DNA of 64,000 bases, from NCBI GenBank assembly GCA_027943335.1, contig BSBK01007847.1, positions 126,501 through 190,500 of the forward strand, given 5' to 3'. The stretch's first letter is position 1; every line of letters begins with the position of its first letter. Made by a program: the position numbers and the translations under genes. Positions 38,195 through 51,521 of the stretch are shown here, piece by piece. The DNA is from Chamaecyparis obtusa (taxonomy: Eukaryota > Streptophyta > Pinopsida > Cupressales > Cupressaceae). The notes below the pieces were generated by a model. That model had not been told where the DNA came from and did not search any database. It saw only the letters and a program-made list of their open reading frames with translations.

Positions 38195-40798
38195 TGTTAG
38201 CCCATTTTCCTGTCAATGCCAAAAAACAAATGAAAATGGTCTATCCCCTGCATAACCCTAGAAAATTGTCATGTCCTGCTGCAACTTCTTTTGATATGCG
38301 AAAAGGAAGTATAATGTTTCATAGCATGTGAGATTAGCCATAGATAGTTCAGGGTGTCACCAAGCCCCATTCAAGATCACATGTGCTAAAATGCAAAAAC
38401 CAGAGAGATATGGTTGTTTTAAGGTCTTAGAAATAGGGTTTATCCATGTCTTAGGGCTTCATGAAATTTGTCTAAATTAAAACCCTAGCCATTTCTATTT
38501 CTCTGTTACCTTTTTCAGGTCACTTAAGTCTCATTTCTGCACATGCCTTTTCTCCTTCCTTTGTTTGTTGAATCTCTCAGTTTGGATGGTTAAGTTCCTA
38601 ACATTCAGCGATCTAGCGAGCGGTTTATTTTTCCTTCAATCACTTAATCTCTTAATTGAACCAGGGTTAAGGTTTTTATTCAGTGACTAGGATTGCTTCA
38701 GTTGCATGATCTCTTGATCAAAGATGAGTTAAGTTAAAATTCAAAGACTTAGCAACAACCGTGGATGAAAGATCAGATCAACGGCCAACGTTTAATCGCA
38801 AGATTTAACCAGGGGTCAAGAAAATATTATGAGATCATGTGAATGCCTTTGTCACCCATTCTCCAGACCAGACCTAGGTTAAGCAAAAGGTTCAGTGATC
38901 AAGTGAAGTCTTCGGTCACGTGTTCTCTGGATAGAGGTTGAGTTAAATTTTAAAGGTTTTGAGGATATAATCTGGACCGTTGATGATAAATAGATTAGGC
39001 GGTGGTCACTGAATATCTAAATGAAACATAGGGTTAAAGAAATATTCAGTGATCATGCAAATGCTTCATTTGTGTGATCTCCATACCAGACCGTGATTAA
39101 GTAAAATGTGCCATGACCTAGCAAATGCCTTCAGTTGCATGTTCTCTGAATGACTTGAGGTTAAGGGATGCTTGTCGTGGTCAAGATAAAGATGATACAA
39201 GTCTAGGAGAAGATCTACGGTGGCTGTGATGCTGCAAAGAAAAAGTGTTAGAAATATATTCATCGCACTTTTGCGACAACTGTCTGATCTTCCAGTGGGT
39301 AAGGATAGATGATAGGGTGGGTCTGATGCCAGGTGTTGCAGATATGTTTGATTTTCATTGGTCGCAAAGGATGGTGACGTGGAGGTTTATGTGGAAAAAA
39401 TTTAGTCTAGTTGGACGGATTTAAACATGAACCATTCGATGTGTCGGGAGGAGATTTGATCGACGGTCATGTTTTAAACCTGATGGTAATCGTTGTTTTT
39501 CAAAATTTAAAATTTTATTTAGGGTTTTCTAGAGGGTTTGAAATAGTGAGCCGAAAAGCCATAAAGTCGAATCAGATTTGGTCATGTTTCAGGTCGGTTG
39601 CAGGTGAAAATTTATGAGTAGGATCATGGTGGTCATCGTGTGCTGATTTTGTATGCTGAGGTGCTTCTGCCAAGGAAAAGTTGATATAAAAGTCACACCA
39701 TCTCTGATGCAGCCTGAATCAATGGGGTTTTAATGATAATTTCTATGTCCTTGTGAGGTACATGGATAGAGTGTTGCTCAAGTTGATGATCAGTTTGATC
39801 TTGATGGCCTTGTGCTGGGTGGCATGTCTTGTCTGCAATAATTCAATTGCTTGAGGGTGGTTAAAGTTTGAATTTTCCCCTAAATGATCAGATGCTTTTT
39901 GCAATCCTAGTATAAAGGATTTTTCATGATCATTTGGAGGTATTGGGAGTTAGGTGTTTGAAAGGCATACTTTGTGAACCCTAGTCTCAGTCAGGATTGT
40001 AAGAATTTTTGCTTCAGTGCTTGTTAATGGAAGACAAAAAGTTGCAGGTCTAAGCTATTATTTGCAAGTTTGTATTTGAGATAAAATATATGCACAGGCA
40101 AGATTCATCATACTTAATACAAATATCTGGTTCTTTTCTCTCCTCTATGTCAAGTTTTATGAATTTTGAACTTTTTAGTTCATTACATAACTGTTATGTA
40201 GGTATCTTCATTATTAAGTTCTGATCTAGCATTAGATTAAATATTGCTCTAGGTGGGATATGAATTCATCCTAATTTGCACAAGGTTTCTCTGTAAGTAG
40301 TAAGGATTATAGTAGATGTATTTATGGCTATGAATCTTGGATATTTTCTAGTCTTTGCATCTTATGTATCTTGAAGTTCTTGCCCAATGGATAATGCACT
40401 GGTCTAAATGAGTAGATCTCTTGTTAACACACACTAATCAGGGTTGTTAAAATCACCAAATTGAATCAAGAACCAGTTTTAAGCTTTTAAACTTTGGTTG
40501 AGGAGTTTTTAGCTTGTCCATAGAAATGGAGAGTCAATGAATGTTTAGTTGACATTTAGTACCTTATTGCTATCATCTATTGTTCAAATTGAGTCTTGGT
40601 GTTGTAAGAGTATTATTTTTACTAGATTAGGTATACCCACCTTGGTTTTGCAGAGCCAAAAGTGCATAGGGCAGTCTTGTCCCTATAGCTGGTCCAGTTA
40701 CCTTAAGCCCCTTATACATTTTGGAACTAACCACTCCTAAAATTTATCTGAAGGTATATTGGTAGCCTAAGACCATAAGCCATTTTGAAACACCAACA
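38195..40798 (+). repeat. Element D 5' LTR (about 2.6 kb)
   Basis: It runs TGTTAG...CCAACA, with TGTT/AACA inverted ends, and is placed three bases before a primer site. Its first 22 bases match 63979-64000 with one difference. It contains degenerate internal repeats (38640-39180). Candidate TATA boxes are TATAAAAG near 39684 and TATAAAGG at 39911-39918. Confidence 0.75.
38640..39180 (+). repeat. degenerate tandem repeats inside element D LTR
   Basis: Worn units of about 60-120 bp share CAGTGATCAAGTGAA, GCTTCAGTTGCATGATCTCT and GACC(A)GAGGTTGAGTTAAG-like segments. About five to eight copies can be traced by eye. Confidence 0.6.
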
Positions 40799-40801
40799 AG
40801 A

Positions 40802-40819
40802 TGGTGACTCTGTTGGGGA
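40802..40819 (+). other. Element D primer binding site
   Basis: TGGTGACTCTGTTGGGGA, three bases after the LTR end. It resembles the TGGCGACTC...GGGGA primer site reported for Ogre/Tat elements, usually attributed to tRNA-Arg. The tRNA identity is from memory of that family, not from this sequence. Confidence 0.7.
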
Positions 40820-40917
40820 GTTGTTGCATAAATCTATAATAACCAGTAGGTCACCGTTGGTAACATAGGGTTATTCTTTCCCTTTTACTTATCCTTTGTC
40901 TTGCAGAAGTCATTGTG

Positions 40918-40922
40918 GTACT
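40918..40922. repeat. Element C target site duplication, left (GTACT)
   Basis: GTACT directly precedes the LTR start TGTATGCACCC and is repeated at 57204-57208. Confidence 0.85.
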
Positions 40923-41904
40923 TGTATGCACCCAAAAATGGTCGCCTAGACTTTGGGCCCCATATATTCGATTTATTTATCTCTGAATCAATTTTATCAA
41001 TAATCAACATTTTATCAATTATATCAATTTCCTTGATCAAATCGTATTTCATCATTTTCGATTATTCCATGGGCTAACCATTTTATCCTAAAGTCTTTAT
41101 TTATTTAAAAGGAATATTTCTTCCCCTTTTAATAAATAAAAAGCCCCCACTTTTCCTCTTATCCTAAGTTGCACAAATAAAGCATCATTCTTATTTTATA
41201 AAAAGAGAAAAAGTACTTTTTGTCTTATATGGACACTAAAGTCAACTCCTATTTTTCTATTGGAGGATATTTGTGCACAAGGATCAAGCTTCCATTTTTC
41301 TCCACCATTGATTAAGTCTTTTGCCTCTTAATCTCAATGGTCCATTCCTTTTCATTTCTTATAAAAGGAGAGCTCTCTTCCTCATTTGGATATCCATCTC
41401 TTTCATGCTAATGTTATGTTGCGGGTTTTCTAGGTCATTTGGAGCTTTCTTTGAAGACATTCTACATCCAAGCTTTGAAAACTTGCTTTCATTGTTGCAT
41501 TACATTCTAGTTGCATATTTTCTTTATTAGTTTCATTGTCATGGCATATTAGCTTAGATTTCTTTTTATAGATTAGCTTCACATAGCTTAATTAGGGAAA
41601 TTGTAATCCATTGCCATTTCATTTCATAGTTGCATTGTACTTTTATTTTGATAGATTAATCTTGCATATTCATATTAGTTTGCATTGCATTGCATACCTT
41701 GATTCTATTTGGGGATATTGGCATTGTTGCCCTTGTCTTCATTGTGAATCTCTCATTGTGCGGTTGACTAGCAAGGTCACTAGTTTCATAGCACTAGCTG
41801 AGAGCAAATCTATCAAGTTCCTTGCAACTCCATGCATAGAGAGCTATGAGTCACTTTGTGAGGCCTCATTGTTGAGCAGCCTTGCATGTAATGATTCATA
41901 GGAG
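40923..41904 (+). repeat. Element C 5' LTR (982 bp, 3' edge lost)
   Basis: It matches 56199-57180 over 982 bp in each copy. It then departs after CATAGGAG, where the other LTR continues to CATACA. Open frames inside (for example 41321-41530) are present in both LTRs and are not considered genes. Confidence 0.88.
41357..41370 (+). promoter_or_regulatory. Element C 5' LTR TATA box
   Basis: TCTTATAAAAGGAG, a strong TATA consensus. It recurs at the same place in the 3' LTR (about 56633-56646). Transcription would start about 30 bp downstream. Confidence 0.65.
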
Positions 41905-43592
41905 AAGTATGCTCTTCACCCTTGTGGTGAACCAAAAAATTTTGACCCATCTTAAAATTTTGGAAGCAAGAGAGTAGTTGAACCTCTTTGCTTGGTGTGT
42001 TTAGGTGAAACTTTGAGATAGAGGAGTGTGCTCTTCACCCTTGTGGTGAAACAAAAACCTTAAACCTCATAAGTTGATCCATTTTTTTTTGTTTAGTTGA
42101 TTAAGATCCTTTAGCGGGCCTGCTCTTGAGCAATCAAGAGGAATGACCCAAGTGGGGACAAGCTAATACTGAGCTATTTTGACCCACTATAAACTCAAGG
42201 CTATCGAGGACACAAAACCTTAGTAGACATAACACTTGTCTTTGCTTGATGTGAGTAGCTCATGGGATTGCGACCATGGGGAAAGCATTGAGCAAGAATG
42301 CTTAAGGTACTCTTGAGGCCTCGAGATCCTAGTCCTTTATGAGGAGCAAGAGGGGTGTTGTGAATGGAAGCCCTTATTAAGAACCATTAGATAGAAGCCA
42401 CCTTATTTAACCACTTATCTTCTTGGTGCAAGATTAATCCAAGTGGAACAACCCGGATCACCTTAAGATACTCACCATATGTGTTCCTTTGGTTGTGTCT
42501 TTGGCACTTCCATGACAAAGCCAACATCTATTGTGGGTAACCACTTTGTGTGAGGTGAGGGGACATCAAGTTGTGGGCCAAGTTGATAAGTAATGAGCCT
42601 TGACTTTCTAGGATAGATATTGCTTGAAGTGTCTTTGATTGTGTAATACCAGTGTTAACGTTCTTGAACATTCAAACAATCGGTAGCATTCATAGGGTGC
42701 TTTTTCAATTTTGATATCATAATTGTTTGTCTTGGCAAGGTTGCTTTTGCCCTTGTTTCAAATGCTTGAAGACACGTTTGATCCCATACTGTTTGCAAAC
42801 CTGTCAATTTACTGCTGTCATTGTGATTAAAATAAAAAAATCAATCTTCAGACCAAAAATTTTGAACAAACAGTCTCAAAAACTAAGATTTTAAACTTCA
42901 TTGGTCAAAGAGTCACACGACACTGAACGATTGTTGCGCTCTGTTTTGAGAATTGTCGCGCGCTAGTTCACCCCTGCAAGTCTGTCGCTCCTTTTGATGA
43001 AAAGTGGCGCGCTGATAGCCTAGAAATTGTTGCCTGGTTTAAGGCGAAGTGTCACCTAGACATAAACTGTCACCTTTATTGCCAGGAAAGTGTCGCTTGG
43101 GAAGTTCTTTTGTGTTTTAGTTTGAGTCAGTTTCAGTTGCTGCTAGTCAGAGTAGGTCTTGGAGTAGGTTTCTTGCTCTATTGTTGGAGACCTATTTTGG
43201 CCCTAAATCTCTAGTTTTTGCCCTCTAAGGATAGCATCAATTGATTTACAAGGTCACTTTGGAAATAGTTGTCAAGTTAGAAGATCGTTCTTGGTGAGAA
43301 AGTTTATCTCTAGAATTGTTAGCTACATTCTTGGAGAATTTTAGTACTCTTATTGTCCAAATCATTTTTTTTCATTTAATCTCAATTTCAATTATATTTT
43401 GGCCTAGTCCAACCTCCTGATTCAAAAGTGAAAGGGTAGTCACCCTTTGATTTAAAGTACCTCTTTGACAGTGTTGGTAAAGCCCCTTTTTCTATCTTTT
43501 CATTTCATTTTGGACAATAGAGAGCTTTGATTATCCTAGTTTGGTGTTGACATTTTGGGAGGTCATCTTATCATTAAGAATCTCTTTCTTTC
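41905..43592 (+). other. Element C leader (untranslated)
   Basis: About 1.7 kb without a coding frame. Near its start a 20-bp phrase (GTATGCTCTTCACCCTTGTG / GTGTGCTCTTCACCCTTGTG) occurs twice, at about 41907 and 42025. A GTGTCGC-rich module lies at 42911-43100. No convincing primer site is found next to the LTR. Confidence 0.6.
42911..43100 (+). repeat. GTGTCGC-rich module, sense copy
   Basis: It contains repeated GTCGC/GTGTCAC/GCGCGC phrases. Read in order (CACGACACT, TGTCGCTCCTTTTGA, GGCGAAGTGTCACCT, AAAGTGTCGC), it aligns collinearly with the reverse complement of 55051-55275. The module lies about 500 bp upstream of the gag ATG. Confidence 0.7.
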
Positions 43593-46500
43593 ATGTTAGT
43601 TACAACAAGGTACCAAGTCAATCAAGGGAAGTGACCCCCTGTTGTCTTTAGCCAGTTACCACTAGTTAAGACTCGTCAACAGCACAAGGGAAAAGAACCC
43701 CTTTTCGATCAATCTCCTAAAAGTGAATCTGAGGTTTGTTTTAATCCAAAAGGTAATCCTAGTGAAGTGATCACCTCTTTAGCACCACTCTCATCAAGTA
43801 TGGACATGAGTTACACTTTCACTCGACAACAAAGAGAAGCCATGAATCAAACTCTTGAGGATATTTTCCCATGGCATAGGAGTACCAGAGTGTATGGTGG
43901 TTCTTCTCATGCTAGTCCACCCGGGTCACCCCACAACAACACAAGATATTTTGATACTCACCAACAAGCTCACTCAAATTCAGGGTCACAACACGAGGAC
44001 CAAAACAATGAGTCTAGTGACCACCACATTAATGCAGCCAACACAATAAGGCATTCAAGGCAATCTTCTCCACTTAAAGATACCTCTCGATATGCAAATA
44101 TGAGATTGAAAAGCATTGAAAGGGAGAAGCAAGCCTATCTAGATGAACAAGCTGCCAAAAAGGAGAAATTTAGACAACTGGAGGAAGAGGAATGTGCATT
44201 ATTGGACATAAGAAAAAGAGTCACCCAGGAAGAAGAAGATAGGTTCTATGCACAACAACTCCAGAATCAATTCAATGGGAGGGGTACCAATAGTGGGACC
44301 GACTCACCCCCATCTACCCCCTCACCAAGCCCTAGGAGAAGGTCAAGGATGCCCTCAAGATCCCCAAGTCCTAGAGGTAGAAGGACTTCAAGATATGATC
44401 ACCATAGGAGATAGTCACCTCATAGACTTTTAAAGAAACCCTCCCAACGAGCACATCATGGTTCACAACATGGAGGAAGTTATGCCAACTTTGATAAAAT
44501 GGACTTTATGACTATGCAACAAGAACCATCTTTTCAAGCATATGTCGAAAGATATGTGGAACAAAACAAGGACCAATTCCTAGAAAGTCTCATCAACAAA
44601 GGTGCTATGGTCCCATATAATTTTGATGTCCACCAAAAGATTAAGAAATAGAATCCTTCAACTAATGAGGTGATCATGCAAATGCAAAAGGATATAGAAA
44701 GGATGAGAGCTCCTAAGAGCACATTTAATTTGGACTCCATATGTCCCAACCCAATTGACAAGAGTGTGGTGTTGGTTGAGTTCCCTAAGAAAGTTGAGTT
44801 TCCAACCTATGACACATATGATGGCATTGGTGACCCTCACGACCATGTTTGACAGTTCTACATAATGAGCTTTTCCTTTCACCATGAAGACTCTTACTTG
44901 ATGAGATTATTTCTGAGGAGTCTCAAGGGTCAAGCCATGGAGTGGTTCACCAACCTTACTCCCCCAGTGAAGACATTTAAAGAACTTGTCCAAAGATTTG
45001 TTCAACATTTTGCTTACAATCTATCAATGTCAGTCACAATGCTTGATTTGTGCAAACTCAAACAAAATCAAGGAGAACCTTTTGTCACCTTCCTGCAAAG
45101 ATGGAGACGTTTGTGCTCGAAATATCCAAGGACAATTCCTAAGGAGGAAAGAATAGACATCATTGTGAGCAATTTAATACTGGAACTAAGATATGAAGTA
45201 AGGAAGATCCCATTTAATTCTTTTGACACCATGGTAGAAGTGGCATGTCACATAGAAGATGTCCTAAAAGAACAAGGAATTTTGGCCAAATCAACTAATA
45301 ACAACAATGGCCAAAATAACAACACTAATGGTAATAAAGACAAAAAGAACCTTTATTGGAACAAGAATAAGCAAGTGGTCAATGATGGAGTTGTTGACTC
45401 ATCCCAACCTAAAAATGAAGGAGTTCTTAATCTCTCTAATGCAGTCCAAGCCATGAAGCTGCGAACATCTTCAACACAACAAGAGAATAAACCCAAGTAT
45501 CAAGGGAGACCTAAAATAGAAAAGAGACAATTTACCAAACTTGGGGACTCTTATGCAGACATTTTCAAGACATTAATTTCTCATAATTTAGCACACCCTC
45601 AGGATCCTACAAAGCACCGCATATCAGATCCTAAGCCACATTGGTGGGATGAGAAGGCTTTTTGTGTCTTTCACAATGGAATTGGACATGATATAGAAAA
45701 TTGTTTTAAACTTAAGCATCTTGTCCAAGATCTTATTGAAAGTGGATGATTACAAGTTGATGGCTTAACCACTAATGCGGATCACAAATCTTTTAAAGAA
45801 CCCTTGCCCAAATATGAGAAAGGAGAGAATTTTAGCAATAAGAATGGCAAGGCTGCTATTAACTACACCTACACAAATGTTGAGAATGTTATTAACATGT
45901 TCAAAGTTGTTGATGATAATGTCAACATGATGAGAGGGAAAGACCCTTATGGGTATGATGTGGGTTCAACTCCTATGCCTGATGACCGACCCCTTGTGGT
46001 CCTAAGAGGTCCTCACTCACGAAGGATGTCCCAACCCCTCAATGCAGTCACTAGGAGTCAGTCTCAAGCTCCCATTGTTATGAGAGGTCCTAACTCCAGT
46101 AAGTCTAAGCAACCAGTGTCAAAGGGTGTTCTTCCTAAATTTGTTGTTGGTCCTGATTTGAATTATAACCTTATTGACCAGTTACAACACACACCAGCGC
46201 AGATATCTATTTTTGAGCTTTTGGAATTGTCCCCTAGGCATAAGCGTGTCCTTGAGGATGCCCTGCGAGTGGCTAATGTCCCTAATGATATAGATGTAGA
46301 TCAATTCCAAAATATGGTCAACCACTTGGCTAGCCCTCACTACCTTACATTCTCAGAAGAAGATGACAAGTCATTAAGCCACCCACATAATTTGGCCCTT
46401 CATATAGAGGTTATGATCCACAAGACCTGTGTCAGGCGTGTGTTGATAGATGGGGGTGCTGGGCTTAATGTTTGTTCTTTGAGCTTGTTGAAGGCCTTGG

Positions 46501-49500
46501 GTTATTCAGAAGAAGTCATTGACACAAGGAAGAAGATAACTATCAAGGCTTATGATGAAGCAGAACGTAGTTCTAAAGGATTGGATGTTCTTCCTCTCCG
46601 AATTGGTCCTATAGAGAAAGATATTTTGTTTCAGATTGTTGATGTCGGTCCTTTGGCTTACAATATTTTGTTGGGTAGACCTTGGATACATGAGATGAAA
46701 GCAGTCCCATCTACTTATCATCAGTGTGTGAAGTTCCCTTACACTGGAGTAGAAGTTTGCATACCTGGGGATAGCACATTATTAGTCAACACAATTTCAG
46801 CAGGGTCTCACATTCCTTTGAATAGGGAGGCTGACACTTTTGATACTACATTTGAACAATGCAAAGACAAATTCAAATCCATGGATCTTGGCATGGGGGA
46901 TTAAAAAATTGATTCATTCACAAAATTGCCAATTTCCCCTAGGTCTTATGGAAAACCTTCTCAAGATATGAAACCCTCGTCTTCAGCCATGACATTGTTC
47001 GACAAGTTTGTAGAATCCTCAGTTCTGATTCAAGAGGAAAAAGAAGAGGTTGTCATTAGGGACTAGATTTACCGAGAGGAGAAATACTGACATAATGAGG
47101 ATTTTGCACCTTCTCCTCGAGCTTATGGGAGAGGGTATACATTGGTCAAGAATATGGGTTATCTAGGACATGGTCCCCTTAGTCATAGGTTGGATGCTAA
47201 GGTTGAACCTCTTAACCATGCCTTTTTTGGATGAAGGAATAAGTCAACAGTTGGCTTAGGTTTTGAAAATAAGAAACAGACAAGTGTCCCTATCTCAGCT
47301 GCGATGGACAGTGACAATGACTCAGACTACACACCTAATCTTTCTAATCAACAAGACATGTCTGATGATTGGGTGCCTTCAACAAATCTCCTTTGGGGAG
47401 ATTCAAAAGATTTGACAACTGACAGTACTCCTATCCTAGCCGCGACAGATAGTGACTATATGAATGCTAGATTGACAATGGAAAGTGTTGCTATCCTAGC
47501 TGCAATGGATAGTAACAATGCTAGTGTTAGAGAAGGGGAAACTCTTCCCAATATTGAGGCTTCTACATCACAAGGCCCAAATAATGATTCAAAAATAGAC
47601 TCACATGAGTTCGAATGGGACTCACTTTCAGATGCAACAGTTGATTTGGACATGGATGTTGTCCATACTTATAGTACTCAACCCGATGTGACCAACAAGC
47701 CTAGTGTAGGACTAGAGGATTGGACTCCTCAAATTGCCTTAGTGGATGACGCTTCATTTGGTAGGACAAATCCCGACTCGGGTATCTTAGGAGGGGACTT
47801 GATGAATCCTAATTGTATGGTCACCAGAGATAACACCTTCCACATAAACAATGTTGAACCAGTCATTGACTTACCCCTTGTTCACTATGACCTAATTGAC
47901 TGGTCTCAGCGACATCAAGAGCCTAAACTCTTCACTTTTTAGAATGACTACGAAATTGCCTGCTATCTAAATGCTCTTGAACCTATAGTTTCTTCCACCA
48001 GTGAACCGACAACATGTATGACGGAGTCAGATATTAAGTACCTCAGTCTAAAAATAAAAGAAAAAGAAAAAAAGAGAAATAGGTCTGATGGCGAAAACCA
48101 CTTTGTGGCGGTGTTAGAACCAAAAATAGTAAAAAGAAAAGATGTATCCGAGGGTGAAAATGTCTTTGAGGCACCTAAGGATGGGGTGCTTAATAACTTG
48201 CCAAGTTACTTCCAAGACAGGTCATCAGTCCTTATTGAGCCTACACAACCAGTGAATGTGAATACAAAAGAGGCTCCCCAAATAGTGCACCTAGCTCAGT
48301 CTCTATCAGTTAAAGAAAAAGAAGCATATACTAAGTTTTTGCAAAAGAAGAAAATCAACTTTGCTTGGACATATTCAGATATGCCAGGGCTTGACACTAA
48401 TCTTATTATGCATCATCTATCTATAGCTCCAGGAATAAAATCGATCAAACAAAGGTTGAGGAAAATGCACCCTCACGCAGCTCTTCTTGTTAAAACTGAA
48501 TTAGAAAAGCTCTTACGCGCAGGATTCATTTGAGCTATTGACTATGCTGAGTGGATCTCTAATATTGTTCCAGTTTCAAAACATGATGGGTCCATTCGCA
48601 TTTGCACAGACTTTAGAGACCTCAACAAAGCATGCCCAAAGGATGACTTTCCACTCCCAAACATAGACATGATAGTGGATATGATGGCGGGTTATGAGAT
48701 ATATTCCTTAATGGATGGGTTTTCTAGATATAACCAGATAAAAATAGCTCCCGAAGATCAATAGAAAACAACTTTCACATGTGCATGGGGAACCTATTGT
48801 TGGAACGTCATGCCATTTGGCCTAAAGAATGCAGGAGCAACATACCAATGAGCTATGACCACAATTTTTCATGATATGATGCATAAGAACATGGAAGATT
48901 ATGTGGATGATACCTTGGCTAAATCTAGAAAATGGGATACACACCTCGACGATCTGGAAGTAATTCTAGATCGCATGGCACAGTTTCAGCTTAGATTGAA
49001 TCCGAAAAAGTGTGCATTTGGAGTTGCCTTAGGTAAACTCCTGGGATTCATAATTTTAGCAAAAGGAATAGAGGTTGATCTTGAAAAGGTCCAAGCTATA
49101 TTAGATATGCCACCTCCAAGAAATGTTAGTCAGATGAGAAGTCTTCAGGGACGACTCCAATCCATAAGGAGGTTTATTTCATAGCTTGCAGATAGAGCAC
49201 AACCATTCAATAAAACATTGCATAAGGGAGCCACATGTGCTTGGAATGAGGATTCCCAAAAGAGCCTTGATCAAATAAAATAGTATTTGGCTAATCCTCC
49301 AATTTTGATGCCGCCTATTCCTAGGAAACCATTGATTTTATACATTTCAGCAATAGAGTCTTCCTTGGGGGCATTGTTGGCTCAATTAGATGATATTGGG
49401 AAAGAAAGGGCCATTTACTACATTAGTCGTACTCTAGTATCTTATGAGATCAATTATAATAGCATTGAAAAGTATTGTCTGGCAGTAGTGTTTGCTTCCC

Positions 49501-51521
49501 AAAAGTTGCAACACTATATGCTTGCTCATACTATACATTTGGTTGCAAAAATTGATCCTCTTAAGTACTTGCTTAGTAAGGCTGCCCTCACGGGTAGGCT
49601 TGCCAAGTGGATGATGGTTTTATCTGAATTTGACAAAGAGTACATTGAAAGAAAGGCCATAAAAGGGCAAGTTATTGTTGACCAATTAGCTGACTTCCCA
49701 GTTAAGGATAGTATGCCTATTTAGGTAGAATTCCCAGATGAACACATACTGTATATGACTACCCACACTTGGAAGATGTTCTTTGATGGTTCCCACATGC
49801 AAAATGGATCAGGTGTTGGAGTATTATTTATCTCTCCACATGGGTACAACATTCCAAAATCTTACAAACTTTTATTCCCATGTACAAATAATATTTCTGA
49901 ATATGAAGCTTTAACCAATGGATTGAAAATGGCTATAGAATGGAACATAACAGAGTTACATGTATTTGGGGATTCATAGTTAATTATCGACCAAATCAAT
50001 GAGGAGTATCAAACCAAGGATGATAAATTGGTACCTTACAAAAAGATGGTTGAATCATTGAGACGTTACTTTACATTTGTGACATTTCAACAGATGCCTC
50101 GGACAGAGAACAAAGTTGCAGATGCTATGGCCACATTAGCTTCACTCCTTCAGTTGGAACAACATGAATCAAGATTTGAATTCTTGGTGGAAGAGCTACA
50201 CCATCCCATATTTGACTCATCTAAAAGCCATGTCATTTGTACCCTTATCACTTATGAGTCTTCCTGATATGGTGCTATCTATTCATATCTCCATGATGGC
50301 ATCATCCCTGACACATTCAACTGTTTTGAATGTCGAAACCATGTCCGTAATGCCTCTCGCCACACCCTTATCTCTGGTGATTTATATAGGAGGGGTTTAG
50401 ATGGGACACTTCTTAGGTGCTTGGAAAAGGAGGAATCCAACCAAGCGTTAGCAGACATCCACGAGGGCATTTGTGGTGGACATTCCAACGGTCTTGCCAT
50501 GGCCCGAAGGTTGCTTAGGGCGGGGTATTACTGGCCCACAATGCAAACATATGTAGTAGCTTTCTCTAAGTCTTGTGAGAAATGTCAAAAACATGGAAAC
50601 CTGATTCATGCTCCAGGTAGGGAGCTAATTCCTTCTATTTCTCATTGGCCATTTCAGCGCTGGGCCTTTGACCTTGTGGGGAAAATTCACCCCGATTTCT
50701 CAGGTGGGCATAAGTTTATCATCACAGCTACTGATTATTTCATGAAATGGGTAGAGGTAGTCCCTCTTTCTGTTGCCTCGGGAAAGACTGTTTCACAATT
50801 TATCTTGAATCATATCATTTGCCGGTTTGGAGTGCCTTCTGAGATTATTATTGATAATGGAGGTCAATTCAAGAACAAGGACCTAAAGCATTTATGCAAA
50901 AATTTTAAAATCAAGCAACATTGGTCCTCCATCTACTTTCCACAGGGAAATGGACAAGCAGAAGCCTCTAATAAAACCATTCTTAAGATTGTTCATAGGA
51001 CAGTACACAAGAATGGTAGGGATTGGCACTTGCAAATCAATCCAGCATTATGGGCCTATAGAACTAGCATTCGTACACCTACAGGAGCTACTCCTTTTGC
51101 ACTTACCTATGGCACTAAAGCAGTATTACCTTTAGAAGTAGAGATCCCATCACTTAGAGTCTCACTCAAAGGTTTGATTACAGATGAGGATTACCGCGCT
51201 ATGAGGTTACAAGAACTAGAACTTCTAGATGAGAAGCGTAAGGCTTCATTTGATCATATGAGAGTGTATCAAAAGCGTATGTCCAAGGCATTCAACAAGA
51301 AGGTTCACCTTAGGGAATTCCAAGTAGGTGATCTTGTTTTGCGAGAGAATCCTAAGAACCAACAGAACAGAGAACAAAAGGGGAAGTTCGAACCCAATTG
51401 GCTTGGACCATACATTATTACAGTAGCTTTTGGTACAGGTGCATATTTACTGTCGAATGAAGATGGAGAACAGCTCCCTGAGCCCATCAACATTTTGCAC
51501 CTAAAGAAGTTCTATCCTTGA
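43593..51521 (+). pseudogene. Element C gag-pol polyprotein (Tat type), single frame with stops
   Basis: The ATG at 43593 to the TGA after FYP at 51521 spans 2643 codons with no net frameshift, only stop codons. The N-terminal gag is charged and coiled (about 44100-44260). Gag core is at 44700-45300 (GQAMEWFTNLTPP). Protease has VLIDGGAGLNVCS (about 46440), the DGGA form used by Tat elements. RT runs about 48380-49180 with YVDD near 48900. Gypsy-type RNase H is at 49260-49710. The second, archaeal-type RNase H is at 49755-50150 (FFDGS, SEYEAL, FGDS, NKVADAMA). Integrase is at 50421-51521 with its HHCC region, D in FDLVGKI, D in IDNGGQF and E in GQAEAS. About a dozen stops interrupt it, mostly explicable as CAG-to-TAG, CGA-to-TGA or TGG-to-TAG/TGA. 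Catalytic residues are otherwise retained. Confidence 0.9.

Noticed and set aside
41321..41901. Frames of 69 and 96 codons, repeated at 56597-57177
   Set aside because: They lie in the LTRs of element C on the transcript leader and have no domain. Duplication reflects the LTR pair.
43530..43552. TTGGTGTTGACATTTTGGGAGG as a primer binding site for element C
   Set aside because: It lies 1.6 kb from the LTR edge and has no CA-ending LTR border before it. Similarity to the tRNA-Asp site is weak.
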